In this document: one piece after another, positions 26,506 through 35,697 of the stretch | How positions within the stretch are numbered: the first letter of the stretch is position 1 | Layout: the number at the start of each line of letters is the position of its first letter | Source: Paenibacillus nasutitermitis | GTDB taxonomy: Bacteria; Bacillota; Bacilli; Paenibacillales; Paenibacillaceae | Length of the DNA: 64,000 nt | NCBI RefSeq assembly: GCF_014641075.1 | Contig: NZ_BMHP01000001.1 | Coordinates: forward strand, 744,001-808,000 | Reading direction: 5' to 3' | Notes under the pieces: model-generated | What the model was told of the DNA's origin: nothing | The model's input: only the letters and a program-made list of their open reading frames with translations | Database searches by the model: none | Position numbers and translations under genes: made by a program

Positions 26506-28177
26506 TTTACTAATTGTGGATGATGAACAAGATATAGCAGATAGCTTGTATATGCATTTCAAGCAAATAGAGGTTATGGAACTGGATGTGTACAAGGCTT
26601 ATTCGGCCAATGAAGCATTGGAGTGGTTGAACAGAACCAAAATCGATGTTGTCCTGTCGGATATCCGCATGCCGGGTATGAATGGGCTGCAGTTGCTGGA
26701 TATTATCAAGGTGAAGTGGCCGAAATGTAAAGTGATTTTTCTAACAGGGTATAACGACTTTGATTATATTTATGCAGCAACTAAAAACGACGGCGTCAAA
26801 TACTTATTAAAGACTGAAGGATATGAAGTAATCGTTAATGAAGTGCAAAAGGCATTCAACGAATTTGAATTTGCAATAGAAATGAATGATCTACTTGATA
26901 AAACCAAAAGCCAAATGCTGCAGGCATTGCCGCTTTTACAAAAAGAGTTTCTGCTCGACTTGTTGGTTGGAGCACCGTATTCCAAAGAAGAAATAGCTCA
27001 GCAGCTCGAAAATTTAAATATTCAGTTGGATGCTTCTATTCCATTGCTATTGCTCGCAGGAAGCATAGATAAATTAAATGCCAACAAAGTCAGTTTCGAA
27101 AGAACTCAAACCTATTTCAAAATTAAGCTTATCGTTGAACAGCTCCTTCATCCCCATGTCAGGACCTACTTAATCATGTATGATCATTCGACATTTCTTT
27201 GGATCATTCAGCCGAACGGGGATAGCATGACGTCGGGCTCAGATGACAACGGGGCTGATATGCGGGTGTTTGTAAAAGGGATGTTAGACAACATCCAGGC
27301 AGCCTGCAAGGAAGTCGTGGAGATGTCCTTATCCCTTGTTATAGATAATAGGGCTATAGGTTGGGAAACCATCTCGGAAAGGTTTGTTCATCTGAAGCAG
27401 TTATTGAACTTTCGAATCGGTACCGGATTGGACGGTTTTTTAGTTGACAGCGGCCTTATGCTGAATGAATTCGAAACATTTGACCAAGCGGGCAGGGATG
27501 CTCAAAAGCTTTATTTCCAATTGAAAAAAATCACAGAGCTGGGAGGTTATCTTGAAAGCGGTAAACAAGATCAATTATTGATCGGATTATCGGATGTTGT
27601 GGATGGGTTTAAGGATATCGAAAATAAAAACCATAATCCATCTTTAGAGCTATTTTACTCCATGTCCATCATGTTTTTATCCTATATTAACCGGTGGAAT
27701 CTAACAGAGAAAATAGCATTGAAAATCAATATGAATAAACTTACACGCGCAGATGAACACTCGTCATGGAAGGAAGCAGGTTATTATTTTTTACAGTTGG
27801 CGAATGTGATTTTTGATATTCAAAGAAAAGAAGAAGAGAAGCGCTCTGATGTTGCCGTATCACACATCAAGGATTATATTATCGATCACTTGGGAGAAGA
27901 TTTGTCGCTTGTCTTGCTTGCCGAGCAAGTACATTTCAATCCATCTTATCTTTCGCGACTCTTCAAGCAAGTTACAGGCAACAATATATTCAACTTTATT
28001 AAAGAGGCTCGGTTGGCAAAGTCAAAGGAACTCCTCAGAAATAACCATTTAAGAATCAATGAAATTGCTACGGCTGTCGGATACATCTCCGCGCCTTATT
28101 TTACACGTTCCTTTAGAAAGGCCACCAATATGAGTCCTCAGGAATATCGTGACCATAGCCATAGCATGAACAAGTAA
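26498..28177 (+). CDS. Response regulator with AraC-type DNA-binding domain, YesN type (system 1)
   Basis: 559 residues. The receiver domain (1-120) has DDEQ and the phospho-acceptor Asp55 in LSDIRMPG. The conserved Lys lies in KYLLKTEG, lacking the Pro that normally follows it. A long linker leads to a C-terminal AraC helix-turn-helix pair (LAEQVHFNPSYLSRLFKQV, INEIATAVGYISAPYFTRSF). It presumably activates the binding-protein/permease genes just downstream. ATG 26498 has GGGAGAG eight bases upstream and overlaps the kinase stop. Base composition is AT-rich like its neighbours. Confidence 0.9.
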   Translation: MLNLLIVDDEQDIADSLYMHFKQIEVMELDVYKAYSANEALEWLNRTKIDVVLSDIRMPGMNGLQLLDIIKVKWPKCKVIFLTGYNDFDYIYAATKNDGVKYLLKTEGYEVIVNEVQKAFNEFEFAIEMNDLLDKTKSQMLQALPLLQKEFLLDLLVGAPYSKEEIAQQLENLNIQLDASIPLLLLAGSIDKLNANKVSFERTQTYFKIKLIVEQLLHPHVRTYLIMYDHSTFLWIIQPNGDSMTSGSDDNGADMRVFVKGMLDNIQAACKEVVEMSLSLVIDNRAIGWETISERFVHLKQLLNFRIGTGLDGFLVDSGLMLNEFETFDQAGRDAQKLYFQLKKITELGGYLESGKQDQLLIGLSDVVDGFKDIENKNHNPSLELFYSMSIMFLSYINRWNLTEKIALKINMNKLTRADEHSSWKEAGYYFLQLANVIFDIQRKEEEKRSDVAVSHIKDYIIDHLGEDLSLVLLAEQVHFNPSYLSRLFKQVTGNNIFNFIKEARLAKSKELLRNNHLRINEIATAVGYISAPYFTRSFRKATNMSPQEYRDHSHSMNK

Positions 28178-28298
28178 AGAGAAGGCAAGATTGTAAATGG
28201 ATTGTATATTATGCAATTCGCTAACTATGAGTATGATTGATTTATAGCGTTGTGCACAACCTATTTCTCTTCCTTACACTTAAATTGGAGGTATTCGT

Positions 28299-30059
28299 AT
28301 GTGGGGATTATTTGTCAAAAGGAATATCGTGGCACTACTATCCGTAGTGCTGATTGTCTCGCTTGCAGCTTGTACAAAAAATACAAATAATACTGCTACC
28401 AGTGGAGCAGGGTCATCCGTTGTTGAAACACCCGATTCTGAAAGCGCTTCTTCTGCCGATCCATTCGGCAAATATTCGCCGCCTATCGAAGTGACAGGTT
28501 TTAAGGCGATTGGCATAAGTACAAAGTTTGAAAATGGAGAAACAATTGATGACAATCGATGGATGAAGGCTTATGAAGATGAGTTAGGCATCAAGCTTAA
28601 ATGGACTTGGGCAGCAGATGAAGCAACTCAATACTATAACAAATTAAATGTATCGATTGCTTCGGGTGAATATGCTGATTTTTTCTTTGTTAATTCCAAA
28701 CAGTTTAAGATGCTTGCCAATGATGGTCAGTTAGCGGATTTAACCGATGCTTATGAGAACTACGCATCCCCTCTTGTTAAAAAATATATGAACGCTTTTC
28801 CTCAAGGTTTTGAGTCTGGGAAGCTGGATGGAAAACTATTGGGGTTATCTCCCCAGGGGGATTATGCTGGTCAGTCCTTGATGATATGGATACGTCAGGA
28901 TTGGATGCAGAAGCTGGGCTTACAGCCTCCGAAAACAATGGACGATTTTGTGAAAATAGCTGATGCTTTCGCGAAGCAGGATCCCGACAATAACGGAAAG
29001 AACGATACGTATGGGTTGGCTGTTACGAATGCCTTTTTCGGTGGATTCCAAGGTGACTATTTGATGGGGTTTGCTTCACTTGAAGGCTTCTTCAATGGTT
29101 ATCATGCATATCCTTCCATTTGGATAAAGGATGACAGTGGCAAACTAGTATACGGAAGCGTTCAGCCTCAAATGAAAGACGCATTGAAAAAGCTTCAGGA
29201 AATGTTTAAAGCAGGGCTTATAGACAAGGAATTCGGGGTTAAAGACCCCGGTAAAGTCGCAGAGGACATTAATAAAAATAAAATTGGTATGAGTATAGGC
29301 ATGGAGTGGAATACAGGCTGGCCGTTCGACGAAATGCTTAAAACGAACCCGGAAGCCATTTGGAAGCCTTATCCACTGGTATCTGTAGATGATCAGCCTG
29401 CACTTGCGGAAAATCCATGGCCAATATCCGGTTACATGGTTGCTAGTAAAGATAGTAAAAATCCGGAAGCTTTAATCAAGATGCTGAACCTTTATGTAAA
29501 GTATGTTGTGGATGAAAACAGATCGAAAGAAGATAGCAATAAATTTGAAAAATCGCAAGACGGTTCGTATTTATACAGCTCATATGCGCTTGCTGGCATG
29601 CAAAATCCGGACTTGGCGATGAATGATTTTTACAAATTAAATACGGCTTTAAAGAATAAAAGCGATGCTACGCTCCGGTATACCGATGGTCCTTTGAAAG
29701 GCGAAGTCAACAGTTTGTTGGAAAGCATATATAATCAAGGATTGGCTTATGTGGAAAAAGGTGATGTTTCCAATGGGAACCATTCCGTTTATATCCAAAA
29801 AATGGCTGACGATGGATCGTATGCCATACTAAAGCATTATAGAGATAATAATCTTTTAATGATTAACCAGATGCCTGGCGTTGGAACCGATACTCTCGTG
29901 CAAAAGAAATCTACCTTGCTAAAGCTGGAGCAGGAGGTACTAACTAAAATTATTATGGGAGTAAGCCCATTAGATGACTTCGATAAATTCGTCGCAGATT
30001 GGAAAAAACTTGGCGGAGATCAGATCACTAAGGAAGTTAATGATACTTATAACAACTAA
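28299..30059 (+). CDS. Sugar ABC importer solute-binding lipoprotein (system 1)
   Basis: 586 residues. A lipoprotein signal with lipobox LAAC near residue 25 is followed by a low-complexity Asn/Thr/Ser linker and an LplA/YtcQ-type extracellular solute-binding domain. It contains an EF-hand-like calcium loop, DPDNNGKNDTYGL, seen in this family. It captures oligosaccharide and passes it to the two permeases downstream. It is clearly paralogous to the system 3 protein (both share KFENG, ELGIKLK, GSVQPQMK and KEFGVK-like blocks). ATG 28299 follows GGAGG. The 121-base gap before it contains a 12-bp palindrome, GTTGTGCACAAC (28249-28260), that might bind the regulator. Confidence 0.9.
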   Translation: MWGLFVKRNIVALLSVVLIVSLAACTKNTNNTATSGAGSSVVETPDSESASSADPFGKYSPPIEVTGFKAIGISTKFENGETIDDNRWMKAYEDELGIKLKWTWAADEATQYYNKLNVSIASGEYADFFFVNSKQFKMLANDGQLADLTDAYENYASPLVKKYMNAFPQGFESGKLDGKLLGLSPQGDYAGQSLMIWIRQDWMQKLGLQPPKTMDDFVKIADAFAKQDPDNNGKNDTYGLAVTNAFFGGFQGDYLMGFASLEGFFNGYHAYPSIWIKDDSGKLVYGSVQPQMKDALKKLQEMFKAGLIDKEFGVKDPGKVAEDINKNKIGMSIGMEWNTGWPFDEMLKTNPEAIWKPYPLVSVDDQPALAENPWPISGYMVASKDSKNPEALIKMLNLYVKYVVDENRSKEDSNKFEKSQDGSYLYSSYALAGMQNPDLAMNDFYKLNTALKNKSDATLRYTDGPLKGEVNSLLESIYNQGLAYVEKGDVSNGNHSVYIQKMADDGSYAILKHYRDNNLLMINQMPGVGTDTLVQKKSTLLKLEQEVLTKIIMGVSPLDDFDKFVADWKKLGGDQITKEVNDTYNN

Positions 30060-30072
30060 TTATGCATAGATA

Positions 30073-30119
30073 ATAATCCTTGGGAAAGGCGACAATCCCG
30101 TTATCTTTCCCAAGTTATT
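30073..30119 (+). other. Intercistronic hairpin between binding protein and permease genes
   Basis: CTTGGGAAAG (30079-30088) pairs perfectly with CTTTCCCAAG (30105-30114), with flanking AT pairs and a TTATTATTAT tail. It is probably a partial terminator or RNA-stability element that lets the binding protein be made in excess over the permeases. Confidence 0.7.
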
Positions 30120-30146
30120 ATTATAACTCAGAGAAGGTGATTAACT

Positions 30147-31046
30147 TTGCACAAAATGAAATGGATTAGAGAGTTGCCATTGCATGTTATGATTTTACCT
30201 GCCTTTATTATTGTCTTTATTTATAGCTATATTCCCATGTTTGGGCTTATTATAGCTTTTCAGAATTTCACGCCTGTAAATGGATTTTTAGGGTCGAAGT
30301 ACGTCGGCCTGGATAATTTCAAATATATCCTTCAGTTTCCAGACATTTATCAGGTTTTATGGAACACGGTTAACATTGCTCTGATGAAAATTGTCGGAAA
30401 TTTAATCGTGCCCGTAATCATTGCTCTTCTACTAAATGAGTTAATCAGACCGTTTCACAAAAGAACAATTCAAACCATTGTGTACCTGCCCAACTTTCTT
30501 TCTTGGGTAATTGTATCCGGCTTAATCATTGATATACTGTCTCCTTCGGAAGGAATTGTCAACAAGGCGCTACAGTTTGTTGGAATTCAAGAAGTGTTTT
30601 TTCTTGGAAATCAAACCTGGTTTCCGTTCATTATGGTCATTACAGACATTTGGAAAAACTTTGGATTTGGTACAGTGATATTTCTTGCAGCATTAACCGG
30701 AATTGACCCGACCTTATATGAATCTTCGATTGTTGATGGTGCTAATCGGTGGAAGCAGACCATTCACATTACTTTGCCGGGTATTAAGCCGGTTATCATT
30801 CTCATGACTGTGCTTAGTCTGGGCAATATATTAAACGCAGGATTTGAACAAATTTTCAATTTATACAACCCTATGGTATATGCAACTGGGGACATTATCG
30901 ACACTTTGGTTTACCGGCTTGGCATCGTTGATGCACAATATTCGCCAGCAACAGCCGTTGGACTATTCAAATCTGTCATTTCTTTTATCATGATTGCTGT
31001 TTCTTACAAATTAGCTGATAAATTTGCCAACTACCGTATTTTTTAA
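30147..31046 (+). CDS. Sugar ABC importer permease, LplB type (system 1)
   Basis: 299 residues with about six membrane segments; the first is LHVMILPAFIIVFIYSYIPM. The EAA-type cytoplasmic loop that contacts the ATPase is ESSIVDGANRWKQTIHITLP, ending close to LPG. It forms the channel with the permease encoded 15 bases downstream. The start TTG 30147 follows AAGGTGA; ATG 30156 is an alternative. No ATPase gene is present in this or the other two importer clusters, so a shared MsmX-type ATPase encoded elsewhere is inferred. Confidence 0.9.
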   Translation: MHKMKWIRELPLHVMILPAFIIVFIYSYIPMFGLIIAFQNFTPVNGFLGSKYVGLDNFKYILQFPDIYQVLWNTVNIALMKIVGNLIVPVIIALLLNELIRPFHKRTIQTIVYLPNFLSWVIVSGLIIDILSPSEGIVNKALQFVGIQEVFFLGNQTWFPFIMVITDIWKNFGFGTVIFLAALTGIDPTLYESSIVDGANRWKQTIHITLPGIKPVIILMTVLSLGNILNAGFEQIFNLYNPMVYATGDIIDTLVYRLGIVDAQYSPATAVGLFKSVISFIMIAVSYKLADKFANYRIF

Positions 31047-31061
31047 AGGAGATGAGCTCGT

Positions 31062-31955
31062 TTGCTTCACAATAACACCAAAGGTAGAAAGCTATTTATT
31101 TTTTTTAACTACATGATCCTTATCGTGGTATCTTTATCTTGTTTGATTCCATTATTGAATGTGTTGGCAATTTCGTTTAGCAGCAGTGCAGCGGTTTCGG
31201 CAGGCAGGGTTTGGTTTTGGCCGGTGGAATTCACTACAAAATCTTATGAATATGTTGCCAGTACAAGTGCGTATATTCAAGCTCTAGGTGTCTCTATTAA
31301 TAGAGTGGTTTTGGGTGTCGGGATTAATATGCTTCTAACGATATTGGCTGCGTACCCGCTGTCAAAAGAAAAAAGTGTTTTTCGGTTGAGGGGATCTTAT
31401 GCTTGGTACTTTCTCATTACGATTCTTTTTTCCGGCGGCATGATTCCTACCTATATGGTCATTAAACAAACGTATCTGATTGACACGATATGGGCGCTGA
31501 TACTTCCCACGGCACTTCCTGTTTTCAATATGATTGTTCTACTGAATTTCTTTAGACAAATTCCAAAAGAGCTGGAGGAAGCTGCTCACATGGATGGGGC
31601 AGACCATTGGAAAATATTGTTCCGAATATACCTGCCATTGTCTACGCCGGCTTTGGCAACATTGGTGTTATTCTGTTTCCTTAATCACTGGAATTCGTGG
31701 TTTGATGGTCTTCTATATATGAATAAGCCTCAACATTACCCTTTACAAAGCTATCTTCAAACTATAGTTATTAATGTCGCTGCTCAAATACAAGCTATGT
31801 CGAGCAACGGAAATGGCGGGTTATTGGATTTTGTTAATCAAAGGACCAATAAGAGCGCTCAAATCGTACTTGCTATGATTCCAGTCATTATTATCTATCC
31901 CTTCCTGCAGAAATATTTTACTAAAGGCTTGATTTTAGGAAGTGTAAAAGGATAG
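31062..31955 (+). CDS. Sugar ABC importer permease, LplC/YtcP type (system 1)
   Basis: 297 residues, six predicted membrane segments, with the EAA-type loop EAAHMDGADHWKILFRIYLP and the characteristic end LQKYFTKGLILGSVKG. It pairs with the preceding permease. The start TTG 31062 follows AAAGGAGATGAG; no ATG is better placed. Last gene of system 1, closed by a strong terminator that also marks the right edge of the AT-rich block. Confidence 0.9.
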   Translation: MLHNNTKGRKLFIFFNYMILIVVSLSCLIPLLNVLAISFSSSAAVSAGRVWFWPVEFTTKSYEYVASTSAYIQALGVSINRVVLGVGINMLLTILAAYPLSKEKSVFRLRGSYAWYFLITILFSGGMIPTYMVIKQTYLIDTIWALILPTALPVFNMIVLLNFFRQIPKELEEAAHMDGADHWKILFRIYLPLSTPALATLVLFCFLNHWNSWFDGLLYMNKPQHYPLQSYLQTIVINVAAQIQAMSSNGNGGLLDFVNQRTNKSAQIVLAMIPVIIIYPFLQKYFTKGLILGSVKG

Positions 31956-31973
31956 ACACAGAAAAGCATAAAC

Positions 31974-32016
31974 AGGTACAGGATCCTCAAGTTAGTGAGG
32001 GGGCTGTACCTTTTTT
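31974..32016 (+). terminator. Terminator after system 1, right edge of the AT-rich block
   Basis: AGGTACAG (31974-31981) pairs with CTGTACCT (32004-32011), with an inner CCTCA/TGAGG stem, then TTTTTTC. The remaining 32017-32229 stretch is AT-rich and gene-free; a TATAAT at 32021-32026 and a TACAAT near 32136 are possible -10 boxes without clear -35 partners. Confidence 0.85.
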
Positions 32017-32229
32017 CATGTATAATAAACGTCATATATTTGAGGGATAGTGTACAGTGTTTATATTCTGAAATGTCTAATTATGAACTGAAATAATGGA
32101 TAATTTTTAGATGTTTTTCTTATCCGCCGCTGATTTACAATGAAGGCAGCGACAATCGATCAGGGGCATCCGACAAAATGAAATCGCTTTCCTGGTCATC
32201 GCGGTCAAAACAAAGAGGAGGCATGGGAT

Positions 32230-34026
32230 GTGATTCGGGTGATCATACGCGGAATTAATGATTTGAAGCTGAGAACCAAGCTCATTCTTTCTTTTATTGT
32301 TGTTGTATTCGTTCCTGTTATGATTGTCGGATTATTTCTGACCAATGAGCTGCGCAATCAGGCGCTTCAGAATGCGCTTGAACAAACGGCTGTAAACGTC
32401 GATCGGGTCAAGAAGCGGACCTCGGAGGTCATCAATGCCGCTTACGATATATCGTACCTGCTGTCCAACGACAGCCGGTTGGCGCGGCTGGCGGCTACGC
32501 AATATGAAACGGTCTATGATGTGGTTAAAGCTTATAAGGAGTACCCGGATATCCGAGAATACATCAATTTATACAAGGAAATTTCGAATATCCGCATTTA
32601 TATGAACAATCCCACGCTGCTGGATAATTGGGAGTTCATCCAGCCAGACAGCGAGATTATGGAATCAAGCTGGTATCAGTCCGCGATGAGCAGCAGCGGA
32701 TTGATTGGGTGGAACTATCTGAGGGATGAACGCGACGGCAAGGAATATTTGAGCCTGATCCGGAAGATCGATTTTCTCGAAGATCGGTCCAGCGCCGTTC
32801 TGGTCATAAATGTGAATTCACGCATGCTGGATGCTATTCTCAAACAGGAAACATTCGAAACCATGATCGTGGATGAGCAGAACAACATAATATCTTCCAA
32901 CCGTCCGGGGAGAGTGGGCAGGAAGCTTGCGGATCTGAACCTGAGCAAGGGTATCATGGATATGCAAAGCGGGACATACGATGCGGTGGTCAATGAACAA
33001 TCGGCCAAAATCCGCATTGAAACGCTTGTTCCACTGTCCAGTCTGAATGGAATCCGGATCTTGTCGGTCTTCTCGGTCGCAAACATCGTGAAGGATGCCA
33101 ATGAAATTATTATTTTGGCTTCGATCGTCATTTTTATCAGCCTGATTGTCGCCATTGTTCTGATTTATGGGTTCTCCGCGCTGTTAACCAAGCGGATGCT
33201 CCGGTTAAGCAAGCATATTTCGAAGGTGGCCACGGGAAACTTTGATGTCACGCTTGCGATTGACGGGAAGGATGAGATCGGGCAGCTGTCCAGACAGTTT
33301 AATGCCATGGTCTGGAGCATTAACGAACTGCTTCTTGAGGTCAAGGAGTCCAACCAGCAGAAGACGAGGCTGCTTTCCAGCCAGAACGAAATTAAGTTTA
33401 AAATGCTGGCGAGCCAAATCAACCCGCATTTTCTGTTTAACGCCCTGGAGTCGATCCGGATGAAGGCCCATATTAAAGGCGAGAAGGAAATTGCAAATGT
33501 CGTCCGGCTGCTGGGAAGAATGATGCGAAAAAATCTGGAAGCGGGGAGCAGAGCGGTGACGCTGAAAAGCGAGATCGAGGTTGTCCGCTGCTATCTGGAA
33601 ATTCAGAAGTTCCGTTATGAAGACCGTTTGAATTATGAGCTGCTTATCGATCCATTGACGCAGCAGATTCAAATTCTCCCGCTCATTATCCAGCCCCTTG
33701 TCGAGAACGCCGTCATTCATGGACTGGAGAACAGCGAGTATGGCGGCAGCGTCCGGGTGAAGGCGGCATTGATTAATCAATGGATGCATATTGAAGTTTC
33801 CGACGATGGTGAGGGGATGGATGAGGAGAGACTGGATTTCGTACTGCGAACGCTGGAGGAACAGGAAGGTGAAAGTGAAGAGAATAACCGGATCGGTCTG
33901 CGCAATGTCCATATGAGACTTCAGCTTTCTTACGGGAGCGAGCATGGTCTGGCCATCACCAGCGCGCCGGGATGTGGAACACAAGTTAAATTTACGATTC
34001 CGATTGGGGGCGGTTTACATGTATAA
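32230..34026 (+). CDS. Sensor histidine kinase, YesM type (system 2)
   Basis: 598 residues. TM1 (LILSFIVVVFVPVMIVGLFL) is followed by an extracellular sensor (about 40-290), TM2 (about 292-315), HAMP, the phosphorylated His in INPHFLFNA (about 399), and a HATPase domain with LVENAVIHG (about 490) and DDGEGM. It is more distant from systems 1 and 3 than those are from each other. GTG 32230 has GGAGG eight bases upstream. The response regulator start overlaps this stop by eight bases, as in system 1. Confidence 0.9.
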   Translation: MIRVIIRGINDLKLRTKLILSFIVVVFVPVMIVGLFLTNELRNQALQNALEQTAVNVDRVKKRTSEVINAAYDISYLLSNDSRLARLAATQYETVYDVVKAYKEYPDIREYINLYKEISNIRIYMNNPTLLDNWEFIQPDSEIMESSWYQSAMSSSGLIGWNYLRDERDGKEYLSLIRKIDFLEDRSSAVLVINVNSRMLDAILKQETFETMIVDEQNNIISSNRPGRVGRKLADLNLSKGIMDMQSGTYDAVVNEQSAKIRIETLVPLSSLNGIRILSVFSVANIVKDANEIIILASIVIFISLIVAIVLIYGFSALLTKRMLRLSKHISKVATGNFDVTLAIDGKDEIGQLSRQFNAMVWSINELLLEVKESNQQKTRLLSSQNEIKFKMLASQINPHFLFNALESIRMKAHIKGEKEIANVVRLLGRMMRKNLEAGSRAVTLKSEIEVVRCYLEIQKFRYEDRLNYELLIDPLTQQIQILPLIIQPLVENAVIHGLENSEYGGSVRVKAALINQWMHIEVSDDGEGMDEERLDFVLRTLEEQEGESEENNRIGLRNVHMRLQLSYGSEHGLAITSAPGCGTQVKFTIPIGGGLHV

Positions 34027-35584
34027 AGTACTGATTGCGGATGATGAACCAACGATCAGAGAAGGTTTGAGGACGCTTATTGAATGGGATAAGTTCGGCT
34101 ACAGGGTCGTGGATACAGCTGCAAACGGCAAAGAAGCGCTGGAGAAAGCAGCACTCCATTCGCCCGATTTGATAATTGCCGATATTCGGATGCCGGGAAT
34201 GAGCGGCCTGGAGCTGATCGAGAAGCTGCGCCAGAAGGAGTCGTCCCTTCATGTGCTGATTCTGAGCGGCTATGCCGATTTCGATTATGCAAAAAAAGCG
34301 ATCTCCCTGCAAATAGACGGCTATATGCTGAAGCCGGTCGATGAGGACGAGCTTATTGAATATTTGGTGCAATTAGGGAAGACGCTTGAACAAGAAAAGC
34401 TCAGCCAACAGAGAATTGCCGCTTTCAGCGGTTTATCCCGGGAAATGATCATACAATCCATGATTTCTCCTGCAGGCAGTGAGGCAGCAGAGATGCTTCA
34501 TGAAGAAGAAGTGTTGAATGCCGGTTTGCTGTGGGACCACTATGAAATCGTGCTGATCAAATTTCAGGAGATTGATCCAAGCGGCGCGAAGGGGACATAC
34601 GCGCTATTGAAAAGCCAGCTTGCCGAATGGTCCGAGTTGTCCGGCAAAGGCGTTATTTTCTCGACCGATTCTTATATCGGACTTCTCGTCAATGGTGATT
34701 TGCGCCAGGCCAATACACGTCAAAACCTTTATGAAGATATAGAGGCAATCGCGGCGAAGCATGGCAAGGCACTTATTGCCGTGTCGGGCGGCTTGGTGAA
34801 GCGGCTGGGAGATATCCGTCTTTCTTATGAGGCAGGGGTGCAGCTCATGGGTAGGCGGTTCTTCTACGCTGAGGGATTTATAGCCGCTCCTGACGATATA
34901 CCGGCCAGTGCGCTGGCTTCCGGCGAGCTCCTGCCCGCACAGCTGCCCGATTATCATGCTGTTGCCGACAAGCTCTATTTTGCCGTGGATGTCGGCAATC
35001 GCATGGCCGTGGCTCAATTAATCGCGGAATGTCTAAATGCTCTGCTCGCTGCCGGCTGTACGGAACAAACCATCAAAGCGGGTTTGGCGCAAGTGGTAGC
35101 GGAGACGCTCGCTAAGCTCACCCGTGACGGTTCGGCGCAAGCTGCCGGGGGTGGGGATTATTCGGCAAACATTCTGGAATTGCACCGGCAGCCTACCTAC
35201 AGCTCGCTTAAACGGTATCTGACGGGTTTTCTGCATGGGCTGATCAGCGATCTGCCTGGCGGCGGCATTGACAAGCAAATGAAGAAGATGATCGACCTCA
35301 TTGAAAGGAACTATTATGAGAATTTGAAGCTGGAATCCTTGGCCGAAATATTCAATTATAACAGCGCTTATCTGGGCAAGCTGTTCAAGAATACGACGGG
35401 CGAATATTTTAATACCTACCTGGACAAGGTCAGAATTAAGAAAGCGAAGGAGCTTTTGGACAACGGAATGAAGGTTTATGAGGTGGCCGAGAAGGTGGGT
35501 TATACGAATGTCGATTATTTTCACAGCAAATTCCGCAAATATGAAGGGTCGTCGCCATCGGCTTACCGCAAAAAGCAATTTTAA
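34019..35584 (+). CDS. Response regulator with AraC-type DNA-binding domain (system 2)
   Basis: 521 residues. The receiver has DDEP, phospho-acceptor Asp55 in IADIRMPG, and a canonical Lys-Pro in GYMLKPVDEDE. The C-terminal AraC helix-turn-helix pair includes LAEIFNYNSAYLGKLFKN and VYEVAEKVGYTNVDYFHSKF. It presumably controls the importer genes 114 bases downstream. ATG 34019 overlaps the end of the kinase gene; GGGGGCGG lies just upstream. No terminator follows, only two cre-like sites. Confidence 0.9.
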   Translation: MYKVLIADDEPTIREGLRTLIEWDKFGYRVVDTAANGKEALEKAALHSPDLIIADIRMPGMSGLELIEKLRQKESSLHVLILSGYADFDYAKKAISLQIDGYMLKPVDEDELIEYLVQLGKTLEQEKLSQQRIAAFSGLSREMIIQSMISPAGSEAAEMLHEEEVLNAGLLWDHYEIVLIKFQEIDPSGAKGTYALLKSQLAEWSELSGKGVIFSTDSYIGLLVNGDLRQANTRQNLYEDIEAIAAKHGKALIAVSGGLVKRLGDIRLSYEAGVQLMGRRFFYAEGFIAAPDDIPASALASGELLPAQLPDYHAVADKLYFAVDVGNRMAVAQLIAECLNALLAAGCTEQTIKAGLAQVVAETLAKLTRDGSAQAAGGGDYSANILELHRQPTYSSLKRYLTGFLHGLISDLPGGGIDKQMKKMIDLIERNYYENLKLESLAEIFNYNSAYLGKLFKNTTGEYFNTYLDKVRIKKAKELLDNGMKVYEVAEKVGYTNVDYFHSKFRKYEGSSPSAYRKKQF

Positions 35585-35611
35585 GGTAAGCGTTTTCTGA
35601 AAGCGCTAATT
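35585..35611. promoter_or_regulatory. Two abutting cre-like sites before importer system 2
   Basis: GGTAAGCGTTTTCT (35585-35598) misses only the first and last cre consensus positions. TGAAAGCGCTAATT (35598-35611) has a perfect left half and centre but a TT right end. They sit one base after the response regulator stop codon and about 90 bases before the permease start, suggesting CcpA control of the importer. Confidence 0.55.
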
Positions 35612-35697
35612 TGTATATGATTTTTGCTGAAAATGGTTGGGTATTTCAGGGGGGCAAAATCCATTATCATAAGAACATAAAGCAAGGAGGGGAATAC

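Noticed and set aside
28249..28260. 12-bp palindrome GTTGTGCACAAC before the system 1 lipoprotein as a confirmed operator
   Set aside because: One short palindrome without a second copy before the paralogous operon is not enough; noted only in the gene entry.
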